64,000 nt of DNA from Corella eumyota (Eukaryota; Chordata; Ascidiacea; Phlebobranchia; Corellidae): contig OY720102.1 in the NCBI GenBank assembly GCA_963082875.1, positions 12,746,990 through 12,810,989 on the forward strand. The letters are read 5' to 3'. The translations under genes and the position numbers were made by a program. Under the pieces are notes generated by a model. It was given only the letters and a program-made list of their open reading frames with translations. It was not told the DNA's origin and did no database searches. Shown here one piece after another: positions 12,179-22,797 of this stretch; the first letter of the stretch is position 1; every line of letters starts with the position of its first letter.

Positions 12179-12718
12179 GTAAGTACTTTACTTTATTGCT
12201 TGGTATTTAAAGATTATTTATTTAAACAAGCACTAGATTTAAATAACATTTAATATTAAAATTACTTTATGTAACAACAAAACTTTTTTATTTAGTTTAT
12301 AGAAATATAAACACAAACTTATTTTCAATTTTATAACAAGAAGTAAAAACGGTCACAATGCCCATTAACTTTAACAATGGGTCATTGTTAAGTTACAATT
12401 TATTGTATTATATTTAAATAATATTAAGTTTTGTATTTTTCCTATTTTGAAATAATTAAAATTAATAAAATGGTTATGATTAAATTTCTGGTATAATTTA
12501 AGAGTATTGATAAATTTAGTTATTAATATTATTTTTAATTTATGTTAATTAGTAGTTTAAGTTATTTTATTTTAACTTAAAGTTTAACTTCACTTACTAA
12601 AATTAACTACAACAATTAAATTTACTGATTCAATAATTATCGGACTAATAGTTGTTTTAAAATTAATTATATGAATTAGAATAATTTTTAAATTAAGTTA
12701 AATATAAATTTTGTTTAC

Positions 12719-12732
12719 GATAAAGTTAAACA
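12719..12732 (+). pseudogene. Decayed LRR exon stub
   Basis: The intron end AAATATAAATTTTGTTTA and the exon start (G)ATAAAGTTAAAC of an LRR exon are kept, but the rest of the exon is missing and the acceptor AG has become CG. The intron palindrome follows about 80 bp later. Two equal stubs are at 21379-21393 and 57902-57916, so this deletion predates the duplications. Confidence 0.65.
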
Positions 12733-13161
12733 TTTAAAATTAAAATTGATTTGTTTAAACAAAACTTTAATTTTTATTAAATTTATAATTTTGTAAAAAA
12801 AGTTAAACAGTCACAATGCCCATTAACATTAACAATGCTCCATTGTTAAGTTACAATCCATTGTATTAATGTTTGCTAAAATAAGTTTTAGTGTTTTTCC
12901 AGAATCAAATTATTTGAAAATTAAAAGTTTTAAAAATTAATAAATGCAACATGTAACCTAACCACAAGAACAATTTAAATCTTTAGAACAAAAATGTTTA
13001 AATTTAACAATAATTATTTTTTAAAGTTATATCAAACAAATTTAATTTTAAACATTTTTTTAGTGACAATAAACAAATTTAGTTTTAAACATTTAAATAT
13101 TTTGGCTCATTTATTAAAAAATTATTTATAAATTAACAGTAAAATTTTATTAAAACAATAC

Positions 13162-16100
13162 GGGTGGAGTTATTAAAGTCGAGTTAACTTAATCCCCGAT
13201 TAACTTTTTATTTTTTTTGTGTTATTAAAGTCGAGTTAAACTTGGATTAACTAATTCTAGTTTAACTTGTGATATTTGTCGAAAAACTGGTTTAAACCGG
13301 TTTAAAATCGCTATAGCGAATCAAAACAGCGAACAACAATTTTTGTTGATTTTCGCTGTAACCAAGGACGGTTTGTTCACTTTTTTGCACGAGATTTAAG
13401 TTTTTGTAAATAATAAGGCTAAACGTGATTTTGAAGGGTTTTAGTAATAATTTAACATTTAAATTGTTTTATTAAGTTACCCTTAGTTAAGATTAGTTAC
13501 TGTTTGTTAAGAAAAAACAGAACTTCAGCCTATTCAAGCTTAAAATTACTATTATAAAAATATGTACGCTATAGGACTTTTTTTACAATTTGTTCTTGAA
13601 TATTGTCAATAGGAATAAACGATTGTTAAGTAATTTTTTATTAAAATGGATACTTTGGAAATCATTGAAATAACAAATACAAATTACGAAATTCCCCAAA
13701 AACGATTAAAAGATATCACAAATCCCCTGGAAAAATATACAGAAAGAGAAATAGTCCAGCGTTACAGATTTAATAAAAATAGCATTTTACAGCTTTATCA
13801 CATTATTGAAAAAGATTTAGGTTTAAAAATTAGAAGCCATGGTGTTCCAGCATTGTTGCAGCTTTCGGTAACCCTTAGGTTTTATGCAACAGAAAATTTA
13901 CAACGCAGTGATGAAGACTTAGTTGGGGTACATAGATGCACGGTGTGCCTTATCTTACATCGGATTTCTAAGGGATTTCCAATTCCACTTTGAAAATATC
14001 TGGACAATTTAATAATTAAAATAGTTGCAATTATGTGTCTTCATAATTTTGCACTAAAAACAAGGCAAGAAGAACTGGCACCTTACGATGCTGAAATCCC
14101 AGTAATTGAAACAAACGGAGGAGCTGGTCATTCATTGGCTGGTCAAGCTGTTGGAGACCAAATAATATAGAACTATTTTCAGTAATATTTAAATTTAAGA
14201 AGAAATTTTTAGGTTAATATAGTTAGACTTCATAAACATTTTTGTTTATGTGTTTTATGTAATCTTTTTGTAGCTAGGAATAAAATGGATAAAAAAAATT
14301 AGAAATTTTAACTACGATCAAAGCGAAGGAGAAGTACTGTTGGAATTGGTAAAATCTTATCCAGTTATAACTTCAAAATTAACAAATTCTTCTACCACAA
14401 CTGCAAAAAAATGTTTGGGTGGATTTAACAAAAAAATTTAATTTAATTAATATATGATGCAATAGAACACCAGAAAATTTACAAAATTTATACAAAAATG
14501 TTAAAAAGAAGCCGAATTAGCTAATACAGAACAAAAAAGAGAAATTAGAAAAACAGGAGGTGGCCTACCACCTAATCCCATTAGCCCTTTTACACAGAAA
14601 GTCATTTGTGAGTAACAATTATATTTTTATGATAAACCAAATAATACACAACGATAAATTTACTACAAATCTGCAAAACTTTGTTTTAAATAATAGCTCT
14701 AATTGTCAATGAAATCAATTCACTGCATAACAGTTTTGATGATGATGCCTTGCCAATTCTTGATCTTACTGGTAGCACCCCAGTCATGATCAAATTGTTA
14801 CTGAATGTTCTTCAAATGGAGAAATTTTTATAGCATGTAAAGAATAACCAGGTTAAATTTCATGTTGTGAATATTATTACCAATAAAGAGATCTAGTTTT
14901 GAAAAAGGAGTTACAAATATGTAATTTTAAATTATGTTGTAAAAAAGTAATACCAGTCTGTTCATAGATGTTGTAGTACAAGATTCACCTGAGGAAAAAC
15001 AAAAAAAATAGTGTCGATCAAGTACTAAGTAAGTCAATGCAAAAAAATAAATATTGTTGTTACTTTTAAGTTTATTAATTTTTGTAATGAAGTTATTTAA
15101 ATAATTTAAAAAAAAAGGTCTTTAAAAAGAAAAAGCGATTCTGGTGATGTAAGGGAGGCAAAAATGTTACTACTTAGGCAGGAAATAGAAAATAAAAAAG
15201 AAATTCATATACTAACCAAAAAGTTACTAATAAAGAACCAAGAAATGAAAATAAAAGAACATGATTTAAAAATGAAAGAACTTGAAATAAAAATAGAGCA
15301 AACAAAAAATTAAAAAAATTACCGAGCAGCATGTTTAAACAACTTTTATGAAATTTTATAGTTTGCATATTTATTTATTGTATTATTTATGTTTTTATAT
15401 TTTGTTATTCAAAAAAATAGTTATCTATAAAATTTAAATAAAAAGGTTTACTTTCCACTTCGCATGAATATAATAACAAAGCTTTTCTAGATTGAAAATA
15501 TGATACCCTGTCCAAAATAGGTATTTACTGAGAACAAAATGCTTAAAACTATCATTGCACATTTCCTTGTTTAGCCAAGCCAGGGTGGACGGTTTTTAAC
15601 TTCAACGACATAAAAGTATTCTCTAAACTTTGTGACCTGCCCATTGTTAGGGATTGACAGGATGTTTGTAATTTCTAATTTCAATAACTACAATAAAGGT
15701 TAAATATATTGCCCCTGTGACAACTTATTAAAATACTGCTTAAATAGTTAATTATAAATCTTTTAACCAAATTTATTTGGTAGAGCCCATATAAAACTTA
15801 GGTTGTAACTGACTATACACTTTTTATATGCATTAAACAGGAGACAAAAATAGGTAAAATACCTCACAATGATATGTCTGGTACATCACTGACGATTTAC
15901 GGACTGACTAAAGTCATTACAACCAGTACTAACTTACTAATTATACAACTTTGCTTTGCTGTTGTATTGTTTTCCATAGGCTACCTATGAATTACCTATT
16001 GACTCTGTCCAAACGATCACAACAACTTTAAGGCCAATCTAGTTTTACTATTAGACTATTGCCGTAATTTTCTAAACTACAAACTCAAAATGAAACATTG

Positions 16101-16296
16101 CTGTTCCAGCAAAGAATGCACCACACATGTTAACAAGTTACCAAACCGATTGACCTAAAAACTAATGAACCATGAAACAACTAAAAATTTATTTTTGATA
16201 AAGTAGCTAATTAATTTTAAGTTAATCTGAGTTTAAACTACCTCAATCGGCGAGTTAACGTTTTAGCGATTTAACTCGACTTTAATCACTCCACCC
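13162..16296 (+). mobile_element. PIF/Harbinger element, copy 2
   Basis: 3135 bp, with the same ends as copy 1 (GGGTGGAGTTATTAAAGTCG left). The flanking triplets are TAC and TAT, so the target duplication has drifted. Both outer flanks match those of copies 1 and 3, showing one ancestral insertion later duplicated with the host block. It lacks about 0.5 kb of the transposase gene. Near the right end (about 16070-16190) it keeps about 110 bp absent from the other two copies. Confidence 0.87.
13646..13993 (+). pseudogene. Internally deleted Harbinger transposase, copy 2
   Basis: 115 codons, collinear with the start of the other two transposases (MDTLEIIEITNTNYEIPQKR) up to RISK. The sequence then jumps to GFPIPL and a stop, because about 500 bp including the first two catalytic Asp regions are gone. 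The C-terminal tail and the Myb/SANT remnant (about 14283-14612), with its coiled-coil tail (about 15110-15310), persist in pieces downstream. Confidence 0.82.
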
Positions 16297-16502
16297 TATG
16301 TGTGATAATAAGTAAATTTTAATTAAAGTTTAAATATTTAAGATAAATAACATGTTATTAAATTAAATATTGTTCATTTTTGTGTTACTTCAAAATTTTA
16401 ATTATTATTATTTTTATAAAGTATTTTGTTAAACTGTTTTTTATCTCAGTTATTTTAATTAAAGTAATCTTTAAATTAAGTAAAATATAAATTTTGTTTT
16501 AG

Positions 16503-16661
16503 ATAAAGTTGAACTTATCAAGGAACAAAATCGGTGATGGAACTGCAACATTACTGGGTGAGGTTATTGACAAGTTTGGGGAACTTGATATTAGAGAGTG
16601 TCGCATCACAGAAGTTGGTGGATTGGCCATTGCTAGAGGTTGTTCAAAACTAACAAATACT
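16503..16661 (+). CDS. LRR exon 3, NLR gene 1
   Basis: 159 nt, phase 0 to 0, with a TTTTAG acceptor and GTGAGT donor. It encodes IKLNLSRNKIGDGTATLLGE, VIDKFGE, then LDIRECRITEVGGLAIARGC and SKLTNT. Differences from exons 2 and 4 fall mainly in the strand positions that face the ligand surface in LRR proteins (SRNKI for SYNEI, RECRI for WRCNI). This fits diversification but is only a reading of a few residues. Confidence 0.88.
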
Positions 16662-17643
16662 GTGAGTGTATTACTTTATTGCTTGGTATTTAAAGATTTA
16701 TTATTTAAACAAGCACTAGATTTAAATAACATTTAATATTAAAATTGCTTTATGTAACAACAAAACTTTTTTATTTAGTTTATAAAAATATAAACACAAA
16801 TTTATTTTCAATTTTATAACAAGAAGTAAAAAAGATCACAATGCCCATTAACTTTAACAATGGTCCATTGTTAAGTTACAATTTGTTGTATTATATTTAA
16901 ATAAAATTATTTTTTGTATTTTCTAAGAATCAAATTATTTCGTAATTAAAAGTTTTAAAGAAATATCTAAAACAAAATTTTACTTTATTAACTTTTGAAG
17001 AATTTTAAACTTAAAATAAACAAAAATAATTAAATTTAACAATTAATACATTATTTTAGTGACATTAAACCAATTCAATTTTAAACATTTAAATATTTTG
17101 GCTCATTTATTAAAAAACGATTTATAAATTAACAGTAAAATTTTATTAAAACAATAAGTGTGGAGTTATTAAAGTCGAGTTAACTTAATCTCCGATTAAC
17201 TTTTTATTTTTTTTGTGTTATTAATGTCGAGTTAAACTCGGATTAACTAATCCTAGTTTTACTTGCGATATTTGTCGAAAAACTGATTTAAACCGGTTTG
17301 AAATCGCTATAGCGAATCAAAACAGCGAGCAACAAATTTTTGTTGATTTTCGCTGTAACCAAGGACATTTTGTTTACTTTTTTGCACGAGATTCAAGTTT
17401 TTGTAAATAATAAGGCTAAACGTGAATTTGAAGGGTTTTAGTAATAATTTAACATTTAACTTTCTTTATTATGTTAGACTTAGTTAAGATTAGTTACTGT
17501 TAGTTAAGAAAAAACAGACCTTCAGCCTATTCAGGCTTAAGATTACTATTATAAAAAAATGAATGCTATAGAAACTTTTTTTACAAATTGTTCTCAAAAA
17601 TTGTCAATAGGAATAAACGATTGTTAAGTAATTTTTTATTAAA

Positions 17644-18630
17644 ATGGATACTTTGGAAATCATTGAAATAACAAATACAAATTACAAAATTTCCCAAAAA
17701 CGATTAAAAGATATCACAAATTTCCTGGAAAAATATATAGAAAGAGAAATAGTCCAGCGTTACAGATTTAATAAAAATAGCATTTTACAACTTTATAACA
17801 TTATTGAAAAAGATTTAGGTTTAAAAATTAGAAGCCATGGTGTTCCAGCATTGTTGCAGCTTTTGGTAACCCTTAGGTTTTATGCAACAGAAAATTTGCA
17901 ACGTAGTGATGAAGACTTAGTTGGGGTACATAGATGCTTGGTGTGTCTTATCGTACATCGGATTTCTAAGTGTATAGCTTCGCGCAAAGACTTATTTGTA
18001 ACTTTTCTTAGTGGATTGGCTCTGCAAACATGCATGGATGATTTTGGGCAAGTTTCAGGGTTTCCCAATGTAGGCGGAGCAATAGATGGCACACATATCC
18101 CTATTGTTTCACCTGGTGGTGATTCTCCTAAGGTGTTCAGAAACAGAAAAGGTTCAGGGTTTCAGTTAATGTTCAGGCCATCTGTGATGCTCACCGAGTA
18201 CTTACCAACATTGTTGTGCGTTGGCCAGGATCAACTTATGACTCCTGAATTTTTGAAAAATCAAGAATTCGAGACCATTTTAAAGATTGATTTGTGTCTG
18301 GTCTGTTGTTAGGTGACAATGGTTACCCCTGTAAAAATATTTAATGACTCCTTTACTTCATCCCTTAACATTACCACAAAAAAGTACAATAAAGCTCACA
18401 TAAAAACAAGATCAAGAATTGCACAGTCTTTTTGCATTTTAAAACAAATCTTTCGGGCCCTTACAATTCCACTTCGGACACGTCTGGACAATTTAATAAT
18501 TATAATAGTTGCAATTATGTGTCTTCATAATTTTTCACTAAAAACAAGGCAAGAGAAACTGGCACCTTATGATGCTGAAATCCCAGTAATTGAAACAAAT
18601 GGAGGAGCTTGTCATTCATTGGCTGGGTGA
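17644..18630 (+). pseudogene. Harbinger transposase with frame breaks, copy 3
   Basis: 17644-18312 covers the N-terminal helices and GGAIDGTHIPI with the first catalytic Asp. The frame then ends in LCLVCC, while the LLGDNGYP block with the second Asp lies in another frame at the same place. 18313-18630 is open again (KAHIKTRSRIAQSFCILKQI through CLHNFSLKTR). The third catalytic residue (Glu) is not present at its usual place. About 330 residues are covered in all, near the usual length of HARBI1-type transposases. Confidence 0.85.
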
Positions 18631-18769
18631 GCTGTGCGAGACCAAATAATAAATAAATATTTTCAGTAATATTTAAAGTTAAGAAGAAATTTTTGTGTTA
18701 ATATAGTTAGACTGCATAAAAATGTTTGTTTATGTGTTTTATGTAATCTTTTTGTAGCTAGGAATAAAA

Positions 18770-19590
18770 TGGATAAAAAAAAATTAGAACTCTTAACTAC
18801 GATCAAAGCAAAGGAGAACTGTTGGAATTGGTAAAATCTTATCCAGTTATAACTTTAAAATTAACAAATTCTTTTACCACAACTGCAAAAAAAATGTTTG
18901 GGTTGATTTAACAAAAAAACCTAATTTAATCAATATATGATGCAATAGAACACCAGAAAATTTACAAAATTTTTACAAAAATATTAAAAAGAAAGCCAAA
19001 CCAGCTAATACAGAACAAAAAAGAGAAATTAGAAAAACAGGAGGTGGCCTACCACCTAATTCCATTAGCTCTTTTACACAGAAAGTCATTTGTGAGTAAC
19101 AATTATATTTTTATGATAAACCAAATAATACACAACAATAAATTTACTACAAATCTGCAAAACTTTGTTTTAAATATAGCTTTAATTCCCAATGAAATCA
19201 ATTCACTGCATAACAGTTTTGATGATAATGCCTTGCTGATTCTTGATCTTACTGGTAGCACCCCAGTCATGATCAAATTGTTACTGAATGTTCTTCAAAT
19301 GGAGAAATTTTTATAGAATGTAAAGAATAACCAGGTTAAATTTCATGTTGTGAATATTATTACCAATAAAGAGATCTAGTTTTGAGAAAGAAGTCTTTAA
19401 AAAGAGAAAGCGATTCTGGTGATGTAAGGGAGGCAAAAATGTTACTACTTAGGCAGGAAATAGAAAATAAAAAAGAAATTCATATACTAATCAAAAAGTT
19501 ATTAATAAAGAACCAAGAAATAAAAATAAAAGAACATGATTTAAAAATGAAAGAACTTGAAATAAAAATAGAGCAAACAAAAATTTAAAA
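18770..19590 (+). pseudogene. Myb/SANT-like Harbinger protein remnant with coiled-coil tail, copy 3
   Basis: About 18770-19100 has the Myb/SANT-like core (LELVKSYPVI..., RKTGGGLPPNSISSFTQKVI), broken by stops. 19382-19588 is an open stretch of 68 codons rich in K, E, I and L (REAKMLLLRQEIENKKEIHI), a clear coiled coil matching the C-terminal tail of this partner protein. In the family this protein binds subterminal DNA and brings the transposase to it. Confidence 0.7.
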
Positions 19591-20680
19591 AATTACCGAG
19601 CAGCATGTTAAAACAACTTTTATGAAATTTAATAGTGTGCATATTTATTTATTGTATTATTTATGTTTTTATATTTTGTTACCTAAAAAAAATAGTTATC
19701 TATAAAATTTAAATAAAAGGGTTTACTTTCCACTTCGCATGAATATAATACCAAAGCTTTTCTAGATTGTAAATATGATACCCTGTCCAAAATAGGTATT
19801 TACCAAAGCAAAATGCTTAAAACCATCATCGTGATTTCCTTGTTTAGCCAAGCCAGGGTGGACGGTTTTTAACTTCAACGACATAAAAGTATTTTCTAAA
19901 CTTTGTGACCTGCCCATTGTTAGGGATTGACAGGATGTTTATTATTTCTAATTTCAATAACTACAATAAAGGTTAAATATATTGCCCTTGTGACAACTTA
20001 ATAAAATACTACTTAAATAGTTAATTATAAATCTTATAACTAAATTTATTTGGCAGAGCCCATATAAAACTTAGGTTGTAATTGACTATACACATTATAT
20101 ATGCATTTAACAGGAGACAAAGATAGGTAAAATACCTTACAATGATATGTCCGGTACATCACTGATGATATACGGACTGACTAAAGCCATTACAACCAGT
20201 ACTAACTTACTAATTATACAACTTTGCTTTGCTGTTATATTGTTTTCCATAAGCTACCTATGAATTACTATTGACTTTGTCCAAACGATCACAACAACTT
20301 TTAGGCCAATCTAGTTTTACTATTAGACTATTGCCGTAATTTTTTTTGATAAAGTAGCTAATTAATTTTAAGTTAATCTGAGTTTAAACTACCTTAGTTT
20401 GCGGGTTAACTTTTTAGCGATTTAACTCGAGTTTAATTCGCGATTACTGTTAACTCGACTTTAATTACTCTACCCTAAGTGTGATAATAAGTAAATTTTA
20501 AGTTTGAATATTTCAAATAAATAACATGTTATTAAAAATTAAATATTGTTCATTTTTGTGTTACTTCAAAATTTTAGTTATTATTATTATTTTTATAAAT
20601 GTTTTGTTAAACTGTTTTTTATCCTAGTCATTTTAATTAAAGTAATTTTTAATTTATATAAAATATAAATTTTATTTTAG

Positions 20681-20839
20681 ATAAAGTTAAACTTATCATA
20701 TAACGAAATCGGTGATAAAGCTGCAACATTACTGGGTGAGGTTATTGACAAGTTTGAGGAACTTAATATTAGTGAGTGTAACATCACAGAAGTTGGTGTA
20801 TTGGCCATTGCTAGAGGTTGTTCAAAACTAACAAATACT
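20681..20839 (+). CDS. LRR exon 4, NLR gene 1
   Basis: 159 nt, phase 0 to 0, TTTTAG acceptor, GTAAGT donor. It encodes IKLNLSYNEIGDKAATLLGE, VIDKFEE, then LNISECNITEVGVLAIARGC and SKLTNT. It is the last full LRR cassette before the terminal exon. The following 1-kb intron has the decayed LRR stub (21379-21393) and two palindrome copies but no Harbinger, so it shows the unoccupied site. Confidence 0.88.
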
Positions 20840-21840
20840 GTAAGTACTTTAATTTATTGCTTGGTATTTAAAGATTAATTATTTAAACAAGCACAATATT
20901 TAAATAACATTTAATAATAAAATTACTTTATGTAACAACAAAACTTTTTTATTTAGTTTATAGAAATATAAACATAAATTTATTTTCAATTTTATAACAA
21001 GAAGTAAAAAAGATTACAATGCCCATTAACTTTAACAATGGTTTATTGTTAAGTTACAATCTATTAATATTTTTTTTAAATTATTTTTGTATTTTTTTAT
21101 TTTAAAATAATTAAAATCAATAAAATGTTTTTTTATTAAATTTCTGGTATAATTTAAGAAAACTGATGAATTTATTTTATTAATATTATTTTTAATTTAT
21201 GTTAATTAGTAGTTTACTTTATTTTATTTAAACTTAAAGTATAACTTTATTTACTAAAAATAACTACAACAATTAAATTTACTGATTTAATAACTATCAT
21301 TTAATAACTATAGTTGTTTTAAATTCATATTTAAATTAAAGTAATTTTTAAATTAAGTAAAATATAAATTTTGTTTAAGATAAAGTTGAACATTTGATAT
21401 TAAAATTGATTTGTTTAAACAAATCTTTAATTGTTATTAAATTTATAATTTTGTAAAAAAAGTTAAACAGTCACAATGCCCATTAACTTTAACAATGGTC
21501 CATTGTTAAGTTACAATCCATTGTATTAATATTTACTAAAATAAGTTTTAGTGTTTTTCCAGAATCAAATTATTTGAAAATTAAAAGTTTAGAAAATTAA
21601 TAAATGCAACATGTAACCTAACCACAAGAACAATTTAAATCTTTAGAAAATGTTTAAATTTAACAATTATTATTTTTTGAAATTATTTTAAACAAATTCA
21701 ATTTTCCAATAAAAAAACTTTAAACATTTAAAATATATTTTTTTTAGTTATTAAAAAGCAAATTATAATTTAACAATAAAACTTTATTTAAACTATTGGT
21801 GTGCTAATAACAAATTTTAATTAAACTTTAAATGTTTCAG

Positions 21841-22011
21841 ATGCAGAAGTTGGATATTAACGGCAACAATCTTGGAGATGTGTGTGCTGTTGCTTTCTCA
21901 TCATGCCTCCACAACTTTCAATGCTTACATGTACGGCGTTGTGGTTTTACTGAGGATGGGAAACAACTATTGAGGAAGGCAGGCGAAAAAGTTCCAAATA
22001 TGAAACTGTAA
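21841..22011 (+). CDS. Terminal LRR exon, NLR gene 1
   Basis: Follows a TTTCAG acceptor, phase 0, and runs 56 codons to TAA: MQKLDINGNNLGDVCAVAFS, then a second repeat (LHVRRCGFTEDGKQLLRKAG) and EKVPNMKL-stop. It holds the last two LRR-like repeats. The stop overlaps a GTAAGT donor, but the alternative of splicing on to 22874 would add only three residues (LWI) before a stop, so I end the protein here. AATAAA-like signals follow within 100 bp. Confidence 0.85.
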   Translation: MQKLDINGNNLGDVCAVAFSSCLHNFQCLHVRRCGFTEDGKQLLRKAGEKVPNMKL

Positions 22012-22314
22012 GTTTTGTTTACTATACAACATTATTTAAACATATTTACTATAGGACAAACATAATTACTATATTTAAATCCCTTTACAAGAATAAACTA
22101 AAACTAACTTTTAATAAAAGAGGTTTTTGACACTTTTAAGACTACCTTTTATTTTTGTAGATTAGTTATTAAATATTTTTTTTGTAACATTCTTTTTTTT
22201 AAATTTTTTTTTTTTTAGATTGTTGATATTTTTTTAAGACGTACATTTACATTTTACTAGCAAAAAAAATAACTTTAAAACTTAACACAAATAAAAACCT
22301 CTAAAGAATGTTAT
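22012..22314. other. 3' flank of NLR gene 1
   Basis: No exon seen. AATAAA occurs at about 22090 and is a possible polyadenylation signal. The first about 180 bp match the flank after the terminal exon of gene 2 (58521-58740), so the two genes share a 3' end up to that point. Confidence 0.45.
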
Positions 22315-22797
22315 TTTAAATCCCCAAAACACGATATTTTAAACCCCCAAAACACAATATTTTAAACCCCTACAACACAATATTTTAAACCCCTAAAACA
22401 CAATATTTTAAACCTCTAAAACACGATATTTTAAACCCCCAAAACCCAATATTTTAAACCCCCAAAACACGATATTTTAAACCCCCAAAACACAATATTT
22501 AAACCCCTACAACACAATATTTTAAACCCCTAAAACGCGATATTTTAAACCTCTAAAACACAATATTTTAAACCTCTAAAACACAATATTTTAAACCCCC
22601 AAAACCCAATATTTTAAACCCCCAAAACCCGATATTTTAAACCCCCAAAACACAATATTTTAAACCCCTAAAACACAATATTTTAAACCCCTAAAACACA
22701 ATATTTTAAACCCCCAAAACCCATTATTTAAACTCCCAAAACACTATATTTTAAACCCCTAAAACACAATATTTTAAACCCCTAAAACATGACATTA
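22315..22797. repeat. Minisatellite, 23-bp unit, about 21 copies
   Basis: Head-to-tail units of the form AACCCCTAAAACACAATATT followed by TTA. Variants alternate CCCCC/CCCCT/CCTCT and ACACAA/ACACGA/ACCCAA. One strand is almost free of G. It lies just beyond the 3' end of NLR gene 1, and the gene 2 copy has no such array. Confidence 0.9.

Larger units (their letters stand above)
17158..20475 (+). mobile_element. PIF/Harbinger element, copy 3
   Basis: 3318 bp, with TAA on both sides (17155-17157 and 20476-20478), and ends GTGTGGAGTTATTAAAGTCG and complement GGGTAGAGTAATTAAAGTCG. The right end has a short internal repeat of the GATTTAACTCGA motif not seen in copies 1 and 2. It is the best preserved of the three but still broken in its transposase gene. 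Confidence 0.88.
500..22011 (+). other. NLR gene 1 locus (5' end outside the window)
   Basis: Gene model built by reading splice sites and frames. It has five A/B exon pairs plus a last A exon (500-4333), linker exon C (4545-4614), a NACHT NTPase exon (4915-6722), four LRR exons (7657-7815, 12020-12178, 16503-16661, 20681-20839) and a terminal LRR exon ending in TAA at 22009-22011. Every junction has AG/GT borders and all phases match. The order (disordered N-terminal repeats, NACHT, ribonuclease-inhibitor-type LRRs) is that of a cytosolic NOD-like receptor. No death-fold effector domain was recognised. The gene is stretched to over 21 kb by three Harbinger insertions in LRR introns. Use of single exons is inferred, with no transcript data. 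Confidence 0.8.

Noticed and set aside
22315-22797. CRISPR-like or telomere-like array
   Set aside because: The 23-bp units are contiguous with no unique spacers, the genome is eukaryotic, and the CCCTAA-like part is only a fragment of a longer AT-rich unit.
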